Shown here: piece after piece, positions 14,577 to 23,161 of the stretch
Numbering within the stretch: the stretch's first letter is position 1
How the letters are laid out: every line of letters starts with the position of its first letter
Made by a program: the position numbers and the translations under genes
Notes under the pieces: model-generated
The model's input: the letters and a program-made list of their open reading frames with translations, nothing else
Told to the model about the DNA's origin: nothing
Database searches by the model: none
NCBI GenBank assembly: GCA_964580655.1
Contig: CAZOMR010000004.1
Location: 1 to 34,478 of the forward strand
Length of the DNA stretch: 34,478 bases
Origin: CAZOMR01 sp964580655
GTDB taxonomy: Bacteria > RBG-13-61-14 > CAZOMR01
Reading direction: 5' to 3'

Positions 14577-16190
14577 TTAATCCAGAAGGCCTCCCCTACC
14601 GTGCTCGGAGAAGAATTTGTAGCGCTCCAGATCCTTTCCGTCAACCGGTGCCACGGTGATCGGGTTGTCAAAGTATATCCGCTCCTTTTTTTCGATGCAG
14701 AAGGCTGGCCAGTCGAGAATTCCAGGGCCGTTCGGGTCCCCGGTTTTCGCGAAGTTTGTATAGTAATCCATAATCTGTCCGCCCATGGCCGCCCTCGAGT
14801 AGTCATGTTTTTTGTTCAGCCATCTGGAGATTCTTGCATCCGGGTGCTCTTTGCCAAACACGAAAGGAACATCCAGTGCGTGGAATGCTCCCGCCTTGTC
14901 CGGGAATCGTGTCTCGTCCCAGTCAAAGCGGTAAAGGTATACAGGGGTTCTTTCCGAGAGCGCCTCGGCCGCGATGTAACTCTGCGCTCCGAAGGCATCA
15001 CTCGCGACCGCAAGAAAAAGCTGGGCAGGGTGCTTGTAATCGGAATAGGAATACATTTCCATTATCTCGTCCGTTTTTTCATCAAACATCCAATTAATCA
15101 GTTTATTGACGGCAAAGCGCGGTAGGAGGCTCATGCCCGGCAGAATCAAGGTAAAGTATCTTATCTCGTCGCGAGTACATCCCACCATCACCGGGACCTG
15201 GTTATAGTTTCCCTCACGGATGCAGTCAATAGGCTGGTCGGTCAGCACATAGCCGTCAATAATAGGCGAATGGCTCATTATGCTTCTGATGTTGCGGATG
15301 GCACTAAATATGCCACCCTCCGGCACAAAAGCTTCTGCTGGCTTTTGGCGAAGGCAGTCAAGCACATCTCCTCCCTCGCAGCCCAGGTCCCTGGCAATCT
15401 GTTGGTATTGTTTATATCCACTCTCCAGAGTACCTGAGACGCTACAACTCCCGCTCATGGGAATTGCCCGGTGGAACAGGCCTGCGGCTGGCTGGGATGC
15501 GAGTAGTGCGCACACGCTCATGCCGCCTGCTGACTGGCCGAATATAGTCACATTGTCCGGGTCCCCCTGGAACCCGGAGATGTTATCATGCACCCATTTA
15601 AGCGCCTCGATCTGATCCATCAACCCGTAGTTGCCGGTACTGCCATCAGGGTCCTCAGCGGCCAGCTCCGGCAAAGCAAAGAACCCAAGTGCCCCGAGTC
15701 TGTAATTGATCGTTACTACCACCACATCCTTGTCCGCGGCAAGCCGTGCGCTGTCATACATATTGTAGGTTCCCGCTCCTATGATGAAACCTCCACCGTG
15801 GATCCAGAGCATCACCGGAAACTTGCCGGACTTCTGCGGACTAAAGATGTTAAGTGTAAGGCAGTCCTCGCTGAATTCCTCGCTCTTCCCTCCGGAAAAG
15901 ATAATCTCGTTCTGCGGACAAGAGGGCCCAAAGTTATACGCATTAAATATCCCCTCATGTGAATCAGGGGTATGAGGCCTCTGCCAGCGCAATTCCCCAA
16001 CCGGCGGAGCCGCATACGGGATGCCCCTCCACACGCAGGCCGCGAATTCTGAATCCGGAAGGCCCTTGACCAAACCCTCGCTCGTGCTCACAGGCTCAGA
16101 GCATATATCCTCACCGGCGAAGGCCTGAGTGGCAGACAACAGAACAAATAAAATTATCAATGCCACCATTACAATTATGATCCTCTTCAT
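14577..16190 (-). CDS. Secreted type-B carboxylesterase
   Basis: A 537-aa carboxylesterase/lipase of the cholinesterase-like family (PF00135), an alpha/beta hydrolase cutting carboxylic esters. A signal peptide ends near residue 25 (TQAFA/GED), so it is exported. WRGIPYAAPPVGELRW and EDCLTLNIFSP are the N-terminal family signatures, and HGGGFIIGAG forms the oxyanion hole. The triad is Ser220 in FGQSAGG, probably Glu342 in TRDEIRYF, and His437 in FHALDVPFVFG. The length is normal for the family. AGAGGAAG precedes the ATG. It lies 77 nt downstream of the glycan cluster in the same direction and could be read from it. The substrate is unknown. Confidence 0.95.
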   Translation of the reverse strand: MKRIIIVMVALIILFVLLSATQAFAGEDICSEPVSTSEGLVKGLPDSEFAACVWRGIPYAAPPVGELRWQRPHTPDSHEGIFNAYNFGPSCPQNEIIFSGGKSEEFSEDCLTLNIFSPQKSGKFPVMLWIHGGGFIIGAGTYNMYDSARLAADKDVVVVTINYRLGALGFFALPELAAEDPDGSTGNYGLMDQIEALKWVHDNISGFQGDPDNVTIFGQSAGGMSVCALLASQPAAGLFHRAIPMSGSCSVSGTLESGYKQYQQIARDLGCEGGDVLDCLRQKPAEAFVPEGGIFSAIRNIRSIMSHSPIIDGYVLTDQPIDCIREGNYNQVPVMVGCTRDEIRYFTLILPGMSLLPRFAVNKLINWMFDEKTDEIMEMYSYSDYKHPAQLFLAVASDAFGAQSYIAAEALSERTPVYLYRFDWDETRFPDKAGAFHALDVPFVFGKEHPDARISRWLNKKHDYSRAAMGGQIMDYYTNFAKTGDPNGPGILDWPAFCIEKKERIYFDNPITVAPVDGKDLERYKFFSEHGRGGLLD

Positions 16191-16267
16191 GAACGCTTCC
16201 TCTCTCTTTTTCCTTTAATCTGGATTCATCAATATTCTATTACTCGCTGTTTACAAACACAGTTTCA

Positions 16268-16645
16268 TCATACTTGATCCTTCTTCTTAGTGTCAACATC
16301 TGATTCAAGGTCTTCAAGCTCATGCCGCAGGAATGCCATCTCCTGTGTAAGGTCTTTTATCTGATCGGATAGCTTGCTGAATTTGACTGAGAAGTGAATG
16401 GAGATGAGCATCAGAAAGAGGAATGCAAAGAGGAACAGAGTGGTGGTAGGAGCTACTGCTCCTATAAGGCTCGAAACCACTTCCAGTAGATCATACCAGA
16501 CTACCAGGATCAATACGGCCATTCCGGTGAGAAGCCACAATAAAGCGTATTCCTCTTTTAGCTTGCGCCTGCGGATCAGTGCGAGTATGAAAAGGATAAG
16601 CATAATCGAGGCCACTATCGCAAACACCTTTTGTCTAGGTAACAC
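16268..16645 (-). CDS. DUF2304 family membrane protein
   Basis: A small membrane protein of 125 aa that matches DUF2304. Three hydrophobic helices lie at about residues 8-25, 34-53 and 67-84. Between the first two is the conserved basic and acidic stretch RRRKLKEEYALLWLL. The C-terminus is a likely coiled coil (KLSDQIKDLTQEMAFLRHELEDLE). The start is GTG with AAGGAG about 8 nt upstream; a leucine-proline-arginine-glutamine-lysine start is normal for the family. It overlaps the GT2 gene by 11 nt. DUF2304 genes commonly sit beside a polyprenyl-phosphate GT2 in surface polysaccharide loci, as here, but their role is not known. Confidence 0.85.
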   Translation of the reverse strand: MLPRQKVFAIVASIMLILFILALIRRRKLKEEYALLWLLTGMAVLILVVWYDLLEVVSSLIGAVAPTTTLFLFAFLFLMLISIHFSVKFSKLSDQIKDLTQEMAFLRHELEDLESDVDTKKKDQV

Positions 16646-17375
16646 TTTCCAACTCCTTTCTGATTCTCTTCAAGTCCCATCGAGTCGCGAGGTTGATCAT
16701 GCTCAGGCTCATCTTCGCGGTGTAATAGAGCGGGCGAATTAGTCCGGCGTGCATGGAGAGTTTTCCCGGTGGCGATGGTCGTATCCGGACCGGCAACTCA
16801 GATAGACGGAAGCCCATACGAGAGAGCATAATGAGGAAATCCGCATCAGGGTAATCATGGGGAAAATATGGACTGAGGATGATCCGGGCCAGGTTTCGCG
16901 TAAACGCGAGCATACCGGAGGTCGGGTCCGTGACCCTCTGGCCAATAACAACGCTTGTGGTCCTTGAGAGGATTCGGCTTCCCAGGCGTCTAAGGGCGCT
17001 CATGGATGAAAGGCTTCCCTCCAGAAACCGAGAGCCGATAACATAATCCGCGCTTTCCTGCCGGAGTGGCACAAGCATGGGATCAAGGAATACCGGATCA
17101 TGCTGGCCGTCAGCGTCAAATGTCATGATATAAGGCTCTTGAAGATGGCCGATGGCCCAGCGCACCCCGATTTGAATTGCCGCGCCATATCCCTGATTAG
17201 TAGCCAGCCTGAGGCCAATCACGCCGTGAGATCGGGCCCTGAGCAGGGTATCATCCTCCGAGCCATCGTCCACCAGGACTATCCTTGCCGCATATTGACT
17301 CAATTCACTGAGTGTGGCATCCAGTGAATCAGCCTCGTTATATGCCGGGACAATAACTACCGCATCTTGTATCAT
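16635..17375 (-). CDS. GT2 glycosyltransferase, polyprenyl-phosphate sugar synthase type
   Basis: A 246-aa GT-A family 2 enzyme of the dolichol-phosphate mannose synthase-like group, which moves a sugar from a nucleotide donor to a lipid phosphate or growing glycan. IVPAYNEADSL starts the fold, VLVDDGSEDDT binds the nucleotide, FDADGQHDP is the DXD metal site, and RVTDPTSGMLAFTR is the conserved acceptor-side block. There are no C-terminal membrane helices; the DUF2304 protein encoded next may supply the membrane part (inference). It overlaps both neighbours: ATGA with the upstream GT4 gene and 11 nt with DUF2304. Confidence 0.92.
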   Translation of the reverse strand: MIQDAVVIVPAYNEADSLDATLSELSQYAARIVLVDDGSEDDTLLRARSHGVIGLRLATNQGYGAAIQIGVRWAIGHLQEPYIMTFDADGQHDPVFLDPMLVPLRQESADYVIGSRFLEGSLSSMSALRRLGSRILSRTTSVVIGQRVTDPTSGMLAFTRNLARIILSPYFPHDYPDADFLIMLSRMGFRLSELPVRIRPSPPGKLSMHAGLIRPLYYTAKMSLSMINLATRWDLKRIRKELESVT

Positions 17376-18529
17376 CGTGATTTCCCTGGCAAAATCTCCT
17401 GGTAAAAGTCAATCACCCGGGCCGCTACATTCTCCCAGGTCAAGTGCTTCTCGATAAAAGCCCTGCCGCGCTCAACGATGACCGCCTCGCGCTTTTCATC
17501 GTAGTTATTTACCGTTTCCGAGATCGCGTGCGGGTCTCCGTAAGGGATAACATTGCCTGCCGAGGCTCTCTTTATCCACTCACCACAGCCGGAGTCATCC
17601 GCGACTATCACCGGTGTGCCGCAAAGCAAAGACTCAAACGGCACCAGCCCGAAAATCTCATCGCGGGAAACATACACTGTATAAAGCGCGTCCCTGTAAG
17701 CCGCGGTCTTGATGTCCCCGGTCAAAAGGCCTGCGACAAGGACACGATCTCCTACGCTCAGCTCTCTTACCTGGTCTTTGATCTGACCAAGATACCCCAT
17801 GTCATTCCCCGCGATCACGAGCTTAAGGCTTTGATCTCTAAAAAGGGGGATGGCCTTGACGATATGCTCAATCCCTTTTCTGGGCGTGATCTTGCCCAGA
17901 TAAAGGATATATTCACCTGGGATTCCGTAATGCTTTTTGAAATCAAGCTGAACCTGCTCCCTCTCCATGTAGACCCCGTTGGGAATGACACGAATCTTAT
18001 CCTCGCTTATCCCCATCTCCATGAACTGCCGTTTCTCCACATCGCTTACCGCTATGAAACCAGTCGTGGTCCTAACCTCTCGTTTGCCAAAAAAAGTATC
18101 ATAAGCCGACTTCCACAACCGCCGACGCTCAATATTGACCAGTGTCCCGTTAGGCTGGAGAACTATGGGAACCCCGGCCCTGCGCCCGAAATAAGCCATG
18201 GCTGTGTTCAGAAAATTCCTGTGACCATGTATATGCATGATGTCAAACTCTCTGGCAACATCCCGCTCAAAAAAAATTCCCCGGGGCGTGAAAACCTGCA
18301 AGTGATATGCGGCCCAATTACTCAGGTTCCGGTGAACCTTGACCGTAACCCCCTCAATCTCAAAACTATCCCTGGCTTGGCGGCTTGACTCATTAAGAAC
18401 ATCAGTGGTTACAACATGAACCCTGTGACCCATTTTAGCTTGTTTCAATGCCAGATAAGAGGATAACCTCGGTATCCCACCATAAGACCAGGCCGGATAG
18501 AAAAACGGAGTTATATGAAGGATATTCAT
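17372..18529 (-). CDS. GT4 glycosyltransferase
   Basis: A 385-aa GT-B fold glycosyltransferase. The N-terminal acceptor domain opens with MNILHITPFFYPAWSYGGIPR, containing the glycine-rich loop. The C-terminal donor domain has YILYLGKITPRKGIEHIVKA and VIAGNDMGY. The retaining EX7E motif is intact (ENIFGLVPFE-like; actual ends Glu-Ile-Phe-Gly and Pro-Phe-Glu), followed by SLLCGTPVIVADDSGCGE. It is expected to work at the cytoplasmic membrane face, adding a sugar to a lipid-linked glycan. It overlaps the genes on both sides by 4 nt. Donor and acceptor sugars are not predictable. Confidence 0.93.
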   Translation of the reverse strand: MNILHITPFFYPAWSYGGIPRLSSYLALKQAKMGHRVHVVTTDVLNESSRQARDSFEIEGVTVKVHRNLSNWAAYHLQVFTPRGIFFERDVAREFDIMHIHGHRNFLNTAMAYFGRRAGVPIVLQPNGTLVNIERRRLWKSAYDTFFGKREVRTTTGFIAVSDVEKRQFMEMGISEDKIRVIPNGVYMEREQVQLDFKKHYGIPGEYILYLGKITPRKGIEHIVKAIPLFRDQSLKLVIAGNDMGYLGQIKDQVRELSVGDRVLVAGLLTGDIKTAAYRDALYTVYVSRDEIFGLVPFESLLCGTPVIVADDSGCGEWIKRASAGNVIPYGDPHAISETVNNYDEKREAVIVERGRAFIEKHLTWENVAARVIDFYQEILPGKSR

Positions 18530-19719
18530 TGCTTAGACATTATTTCGTAAAATGTTTCAGCATATTGGCGCGCTGTTTCAGGCCAGGAGAATTTCCGGAT
18601 GATTCTTTGATGTACCAATGTCTCACTTTTATTTTTAAGGTCTTCAATGGCCTTTTTCAATTGTTTTGCATCTTGGGGCTTGATCTCTATAAATCCTGCA
18701 TCCGCAAGCTCACTGGGCACGGCACAGCATGTAGTGCCTATGACCGGAAGCCCGGATGCCATTGCCTCGATGATGACCACGGGCATTCCCTCGCTCTCGC
18801 CATGGCTGTCCACAATGGAAGGAACCACCAGAGCATTGCTTGCGGAATAATATCCGGGTAGTTCTGATTGTGGGACAGGGCCGCAGAATTGAATAGTCTC
18901 TGCTATTCCCGCATCAGTCGCCATTCTCTCAAGGGTTTCGCGCAGGTGTCCCTCTCCCACGATTAACACCTTTAGCTCTGGCATGTGCGGCAAGAGCATT
19001 GCCGCGGCCTGAATCAGATATTCCACCCCCTTCTTCTCCGAGAGCTTTCCCACAAACAGGACAGCGAATTTATCTTTTAGCCCCAGTGCCTTGCGTGCCT
19101 TTTCTCTTTCTGCCTCATTCGGAGGGCGAAAAAGCTCTATGTCAGCCCCCATTGGAATGATCCTGAGCCTTATTCCGGCAGGCACATAAGCCCGGATGCC
19201 AGTTTCAATTGCCTTGCTCACTGGCAGAAGCGCGTCAGCGCGGGATATTATCCAGCGCAAGATAGCTTTACCTGCGGGGATTCTCCTCAATAAATAATAA
19301 TCCGCGGCATGAACCGTAATAATATGCTTGAATCCAAATCTCTTCTTGTGCATGGTCATGATGAGCCCTGATGGAATCAACCAGTGGCTGTTTACCAGGT
19401 GGAATTTCTTTTTATTTAATAGCCTGCGCGCCGCAAGGTATTGTGCGGCGAAAAAAGGCAAGAGCTGAATTTTTCCCAGGAAAAATGCGCGAAGATTGTT
19501 CTGAATCCCCTTGCCGTCTGCGAGCAACTCCTTTCGCTGGGGCAAAAAATATTGAAATCTAAGGACCTCCAATTCATCCATTATCTGTGCCCTTTCTGCT
19601 CCTGGATGATGCGGTGCCAGGACTGTTACCTGAAAATAATTCAGCAAATTGCGCGCCAGGTCATGGACAAAAGGAGCTGTGCCGGAGTCATTTTTCCATC
19701 GTGGAAAAGTGCTGGTCAC
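18526..19719 (-). CDS. GT4 glycosyltransferase, annotated start truncated
   Basis: A 397-aa GT-B enzyme from the GTG at 19719. It begins at TSTFPRWKNDSGTAPFVHDLARNL, already inside the first conserved strand. The C-terminal donor domain has VLFVGKLSEKKGVEYLIQA, GEGHLRETLE and an intact EX7E (EGMPVVIIE) followed by AMASGLPVIGT. The frame upstream of the GTG reads QVQLLVV, which is the missing strand, but contains no usual start codon. An ATG at 19742 lies 23 nt upstream, one base short of being in frame. If a base is missing, the protein would begin M-N-R-V-Q-L-L-V-V. The stop overlaps the next GT4 gene by 4 nt. Function is expected to be glycan extension. Confidence 0.9.
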   Translation of the reverse strand: MTSTFPRWKNDSGTAPFVHDLARNLLNYFQVTVLAPHHPGAERAQIMDELEVLRFQYFLPQRKELLADGKGIQNNLRAFFLGKIQLLPFFAAQYLAARRLLNKKKFHLVNSHWLIPSGLIMTMHKKRFGFKHIITVHAADYYLLRRIPAGKAILRWIISRADALLPVSKAIETGIRAYVPAGIRLRIIPMGADIELFRPPNEAEREKARKALGLKDKFAVLFVGKLSEKKGVEYLIQAAAMLLPHMPELKVLIVGEGHLRETLERMATDAGIAETIQFCGPVPQSELPGYYSASNALVVPSIVDSHGESEGMPVVIIEAMASGLPVIGTTCCAVPSELADAGFIEIKPQDAKQLKKAIEDLKNKSETLVHQRIIRKFSWPETARQYAETFYEIMSKQ

Positions 19720-19758
19720 AACCAGTAGCTGAACCTGTTCATCCGGACTAATTGCTTA

Positions 19759-20724
19759 TTATCTCCCTTCTGCTTCTCCGTTTTTCCGGGAGAATTCGAT
19801 CCGCTTAAGGCGAGTAAGTATCTCCTCTATCATCTTCCGATTGCTGGCAATAAGGTCTGCGAAAAGCCCGATAAGCATTACCTGAAACCCGATGATCAAA
19901 AGCACCGCTGAAAGGATCAATAGCTGGACATGTCCCTTCCCGCCAGCAATGAGGTAGTATACAAGAAACCAGATTCCAATGCCGAAGCCGCTTATAAAGA
20001 GCAAAGCTCCGATGGTGCCGAAGACGCGCAGAGGCTGGAACCTTGAATAAATCCGGATCATAGTCTCCATGCTCCGGCGCAAGTATTGAGGCATGCTTTC
20101 AAAAAGGCGGCTCTCACGCATTGGCGGATTTGTGCGCACCGGCACCGAGGATATGGCCATGTCCTTTTGGCCCGCGGCTATTATTGTTTCCAGGGTATAG
20201 GTAAAATCCGATATAACCTGTAGCGAAAGTGCGGCCTCCCGCGTCAAGGCGCGAAAGCCGCTGGTCGCATCCTTGACCTCGGTATCTGAGAGCCAACGAA
20301 CAACTCGTGTTCCCAGGCGCTGAAGCCCCTTCTTGATCACAGGATACTCCTGGTCTGCGGCGATGCCCCTGTCGCCCACCACCATCTCCGCCTCGCCGGA
20401 GAGCAGAGGCTGAATCAAACGCGGTATCTCATCTCCAGGATATTGATGATCGGCATCAGTATTCACAATGATGTCCGCGCCCAGGCGCAGGCAGGCATCC
20501 AGGCCGGCCTGAAAAGCTTTCGCCAGACCGCGATGGCTTGTGAGCCTGACCACATGATCCGCACCAGCTTGTCCGGCCTTCTCCGCGGTCCGGTCCGTGC
20601 TACCATCATCCACTACCAGAACCTCAACCCGGTCCACTCCGTCAATCTGCCGGGGAATCGAGGCTATGGTCTGTGCAATGTTTTCCTCTTCATTCCACGC
20701 TGGAATCTGGACTATCAGCTTCAC
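19759..20724 (-). CDS. GT2 glycosyltransferase with two C-terminal membrane helices
   Basis: A 321-aa polyprenyl-phosphate-sugar synthase-like GT2. IPAWNEEENI, VVDDGSTDRT and NTDADHQYP mark the nucleotide and metal sites. KDATSGFRALTREAAL is the conserved central block. After an amphipathic stretch containing SMPQYLRRSMETMIRIY, two membrane helices (about residues 236-258 and 268-293) and a basic tail anchor it, as in related synthases that load sugars onto undecaprenyl phosphate. It lies 17 nt downstream of the epimerase gene, which may supply its nucleotide sugar (inference). Confidence 0.92.
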   Translation of the reverse strand: MKLIVQIPAWNEEENIAQTIASIPRQIDGVDRVEVLVVDDGSTDRTAEKAGQAGADHVVRLTSHRGLAKAFQAGLDACLRLGADIIVNTDADHQYPGDEIPRLIQPLLSGEAEMVVGDRGIAADQEYPVIKKGLQRLGTRVVRWLSDTEVKDATSGFRALTREAALSLQVISDFTYTLETIIAAGQKDMAISSVPVRTNPPMRESRLFESMPQYLRRSMETMIRIYSRFQPLRVFGTIGALLFISGFGIGIWFLVYYLIAGGKGHVQLLILSAVLLIIGFQVMLIGLFADLIASNRKMIEEILTRLKRIEFSRKNGEAEGR

Positions 20725-20741
20725 CGGTTCTGACTCCTCTT

Positions 20742-21869
20742 CTATTTTACCAAACCTTTCTGTTCCAACTCATCCACGGCCTTTTCCACCATGTCCTTCA
20801 CTGCTTTTTCATTTTTGGCCCAACCCAGGAACTCGGATATTCCCTGGGCCAGGCTGACCTCGGACTTGAAGCCTAAAATTTCCCTTGCCCTGCGCGTGTC
20901 CGCATAACAGTGCCGAATGTCGCCGGATCGAAACCGGTCCTTGATCTCCGGCTCTCCTTTGAATCCCAGTCCATTTTTCAGTGCAGACACTACATCCAGT
21001 ACCGTGGACTGCAATCCTGTTCCTATATTCGCCACCATGGTTCCTGAACCCTGCCAGCGTAGCGCAGCCAGACATGCACGGGCCACATCCCTTACATGAA
21101 TAAAGTCACGGCTCTGTTTTCCGTCTTCAAAAATCAGAACCGGCTTGCCGCTAAGCATGCGCGATGCCGCGATAGCGAGAAGCCCTGTATAAGGATTTGA
21201 GAGGGCCTGCCGAGGCCCGTATGTATTGAAAAAGCGAAGTGCCGCAGTGGGAATATCATAGGCTTCGCCTACTATGAGTGCCAATTCTTCCGTAACCTTC
21301 TTGGTCAACGCATACACTGATTCGCAAAACAGTGGCTTGTCCTCGTCAGTAGGAGCAGACTTGAGTTCGGCACCGCAGTTCGGACATTTGAGTTCCCATT
21401 CATGACCGGCGAGCTGTTCGGCTGATCTTGCCCTCACTGCCACGGGACCACAATTGGGGCACTGATACCTGCCCTCGCCATAAACCGACATTGATGAAGC
21501 CACAACGACCTTATGGATTCTGTCCCGGCGCCTGGTCACAGCCTCAAGCAGAGCCGCGGTTCCAGAGTCGTTAACCTGGACATAACGGTGAATCTCATAC
21601 TGTGATTGAGCCACACCCACTGCCGCGGCCAGGTGCACCACGGCATCGATTCCTTCAAGGGATCTGGCCAGGGCATCGGTATCCCTGATGTCCCCTTGCA
21701 GGAACTCCGCATCCGGGCTCAGGTAGTCCGGCGGCCTGTCTGTGTCGCCGTGGACCTGTATATCCAGAGAATCCAGGACTCGCACCTCGTAGCCTTCATC
21801 AAGAAGAAGGTCTACAAGATGCGAGCCGATGAATCCTGCTCCACCGGTAACCAGTATCTTTTGCTTCAT
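20742..21869 (-). CDS. Nucleotide-sugar epimerase/dehydratase with inserted zinc ribbon
   Basis: A 375-aa extended SDR, probably acting on a UDP- or GDP-sugar. TGGAGFIGS binds NAD, GDIRD and VVHLAAAVGV follow, SSMSVYGE carries the active-site serine and YALTKK the catalytic Tyr-Lys. RFFNTYGPRQ and RDFIHVRDVA are the substrate-side signatures. Between SVYGE and the YxxxK a stretch of about 40 residues carries two CPNCG knuckles (Cys137/140 and Cys162/165), an inserted zinc ribbon that standard GalE/RmlB enzymes lack. It would supply a sugar precursor to the adjacent glycosyltransferases. The exact reaction is not determinable. Confidence 0.92.
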   Translation of the reverse strand: MKQKILVTGGAGFIGSHLVDLLLDEGYEVRVLDSLDIQVHGDTDRPPDYLSPDAEFLQGDIRDTDALARSLEGIDAVVHLAAAVGVAQSQYEIHRYVQVNDSGTAALLEAVTRRRDRIHKVVVASSMSVYGEGRYQCPNCGPVAVRARSAEQLAGHEWELKCPNCGAELKSAPTDEDKPLFCESVYALTKKVTEELALIVGEAYDIPTAALRFFNTYGPRQALSNPYTGLLAIAASRMLSGKPVLIFEDGKQSRDFIHVRDVARACLAALRWQGSGTMVANIGTGLQSTVLDVVSALKNGLGFKGEPEIKDRFRSGDIRHCYADTRRAREILGFKSEVSLAQGISEFLGWAKNEKAVKDMVEKAVDELEQKGLVK

Positions 21870-21904
21870 CTTCCGGGCACCACCTTTTCAAATAGTTTAC
21901 ACAC

Positions 21905-23077
21905 TCAGGCGCTGGATTTAAACCTCTCTCCGAAATGTTTCTCTATAACCTGCAGGAATTGCCTGCCAATAGCTTCAGGTGTGAAAATTTCCTTGTAAAG
22001 TTCATTCCCTCCTCTGGCAATCCTCTCTCTCAGCTCAGGGTCTTGTTTCAGGCTTAGAATGGCCTGTGCCAATGCCTCGGGATCATTCAATGGAACGAAG
22101 TAAATGTTCTCCCTGTGGATAAATGTCTCATGCATTGCCGGGGTATCACCTGAGATCAATGGTCGTCCCACAGCAAGGGTATCAAAGGCTTTTGATGGGA
22201 TTACCCGTTTTGTCTTTTCCGTGGTTCCGAAGATTCCCAGGCAAACATGTGCTCGCTCAATCAAGTGATAGAGTTCATCCACCGGGACCCAATCCTGAAA
22301 TTCAAGATTCTTGAGATTAAAATCCCTTGCCAGTGCCTTGATCTGTGCTTCCAACTGGCCGCGGCCGACTACGAGGAACCGGATATCCGGATCAGCTTCA
22401 AGAATTTTGGCGGAGCGAATAGTGGTATCCATTCCATGAAGAGGGATATAAGTTGCGAAGTGTAGAACCTTGAAGACGGACTTATTTTCCGGGACGGCTT
22501 TTGAGGATGCCCTGTTATTTGAATCTAAAAAGACAGACCCTACAAAGACCCTGTCTATTTTTGTTCGCGGAAACTGGAATTGCCTGATCATATAGTCGCA
22601 GTGCTCGTTTGTGTCAATCAAACAGAGGTCCGCGTGCCGGCATACCGATCCTTCAAGCCAATGGATGACTCGTGCGGGGATGCTATTTTCTTGAAAGAAT
22701 TCGCGGTCGCATACGACAGCGTCATAAAGCGGTATAAAAATATCATAAACTATCGGGATACCCCTGTAAAAAAGCCCTCTAATAATCTTGAGGAAATGTA
22801 GATGGAAGTATCCTGGATGGCCGACCACAAACAGGTCTGGTCGGGGCAAGGGCCTCAGACGCAAGAGTAGTCGTATGTAGGAGAGGATCAATTTGGCGAG
22901 AAAGATTGCCATGTGTAGAAAGCTCTGTGCCACTCTTTGGCGTGACGCAAAGCTTTCTTCCAGTTTCACTCTGCACTCATCCACTGTTACGCCGACTTTG
23001 CGCAGGCCTTGAATGATATTGTTATTGCGGGGATACTCAGGAGCAGTCGAGTAAATACCGAAGTAGCAGATGCGCAT
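21905..23077 (-). CDS. GT4-like glycosyltransferase
   Basis: A 390-aa GT-B glycosyltransferase. The N-terminus MRICYFGIYSTAPEYPRNNNII is the acceptor-domain start. An internal hydrophobic stretch (about 55-75) could associate with membrane. The C-terminal domain has FKVLHFATYIPLHGMDTTIRSAKIL, FLVVGRGQLEAQIKAL and the donor-site block RVIPSKAFDTLAVGRPLISGDTPA. The typical EX7E is replaced by a diverged TEKTKRVIPSK, as in some GT4 subfamilies. No good ribosome binding site precedes its ATG; a 16-codon frame with a strong one ends 9 nt upstream and may couple translation. Confidence 0.88.
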   Translation of the reverse strand: MRICYFGIYSTAPEYPRNNNIIQGLRKVGVTVDECRVKLEESFASRQRVAQSFLHMAIFLAKLILSYIRLLLRLRPLPRPDLFVVGHPGYFHLHFLKIIRGLFYRGIPIVYDIFIPLYDAVVCDREFFQENSIPARVIHWLEGSVCRHADLCLIDTNEHCDYMIRQFQFPRTKIDRVFVGSVFLDSNNRASSKAVPENKSVFKVLHFATYIPLHGMDTTIRSAKILEADPDIRFLVVGRGQLEAQIKALARDFNLKNLEFQDWVPVDELYHLIERAHVCLGIFGTTEKTKRVIPSKAFDTLAVGRPLISGDTPAMHETFIHRENIYFVPLNDPEALAQAILSLKQDPELRERIARGGNELYKEIFTPEAIGRQFLQVIEKHFGERFKSSA

Positions 23078-23085
23078 GGTTCCGG

Positions 23086-23136
23086 TTACTTGCCGCTACC
23101 TTTCCCAGGGTATCCGCCAATAATATGCTCGTCCAT
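23086..23136 (-). CDS. Candidate 16-aa micro-ORF between rmlD and a GT4 gene
   Basis: ATG GAC GAG CAT at 23136 opens a 16-codon frame, MDEHIIGGYPGKGSGK, ending in TAA at 23088-23086. AGGAGAGG lies a few bases upstream, the best ribosome binding site in this gap. It starts 25 nt after the rmlD stop and ends 8 nt before the GT4 start. It could be a leader peptide that couples translation, a remnant of a longer gene, or chance. No family is recognised. Confidence 0.25.
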   Translation of the reverse strand: MDEHIIGGYPGKGSGK

Positions 23137-23161
23137 GCCGCCTCTCCTGCCGATCCTTCCC

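Noticed and set aside
17444..18388. Long plus-strand open frame of about 314 codons
   Set aside because: It lies wholly antisense to the GT4 gene at 17372-18529, whose domains and EX7E motif are clear. The antisense product shows no family pattern.
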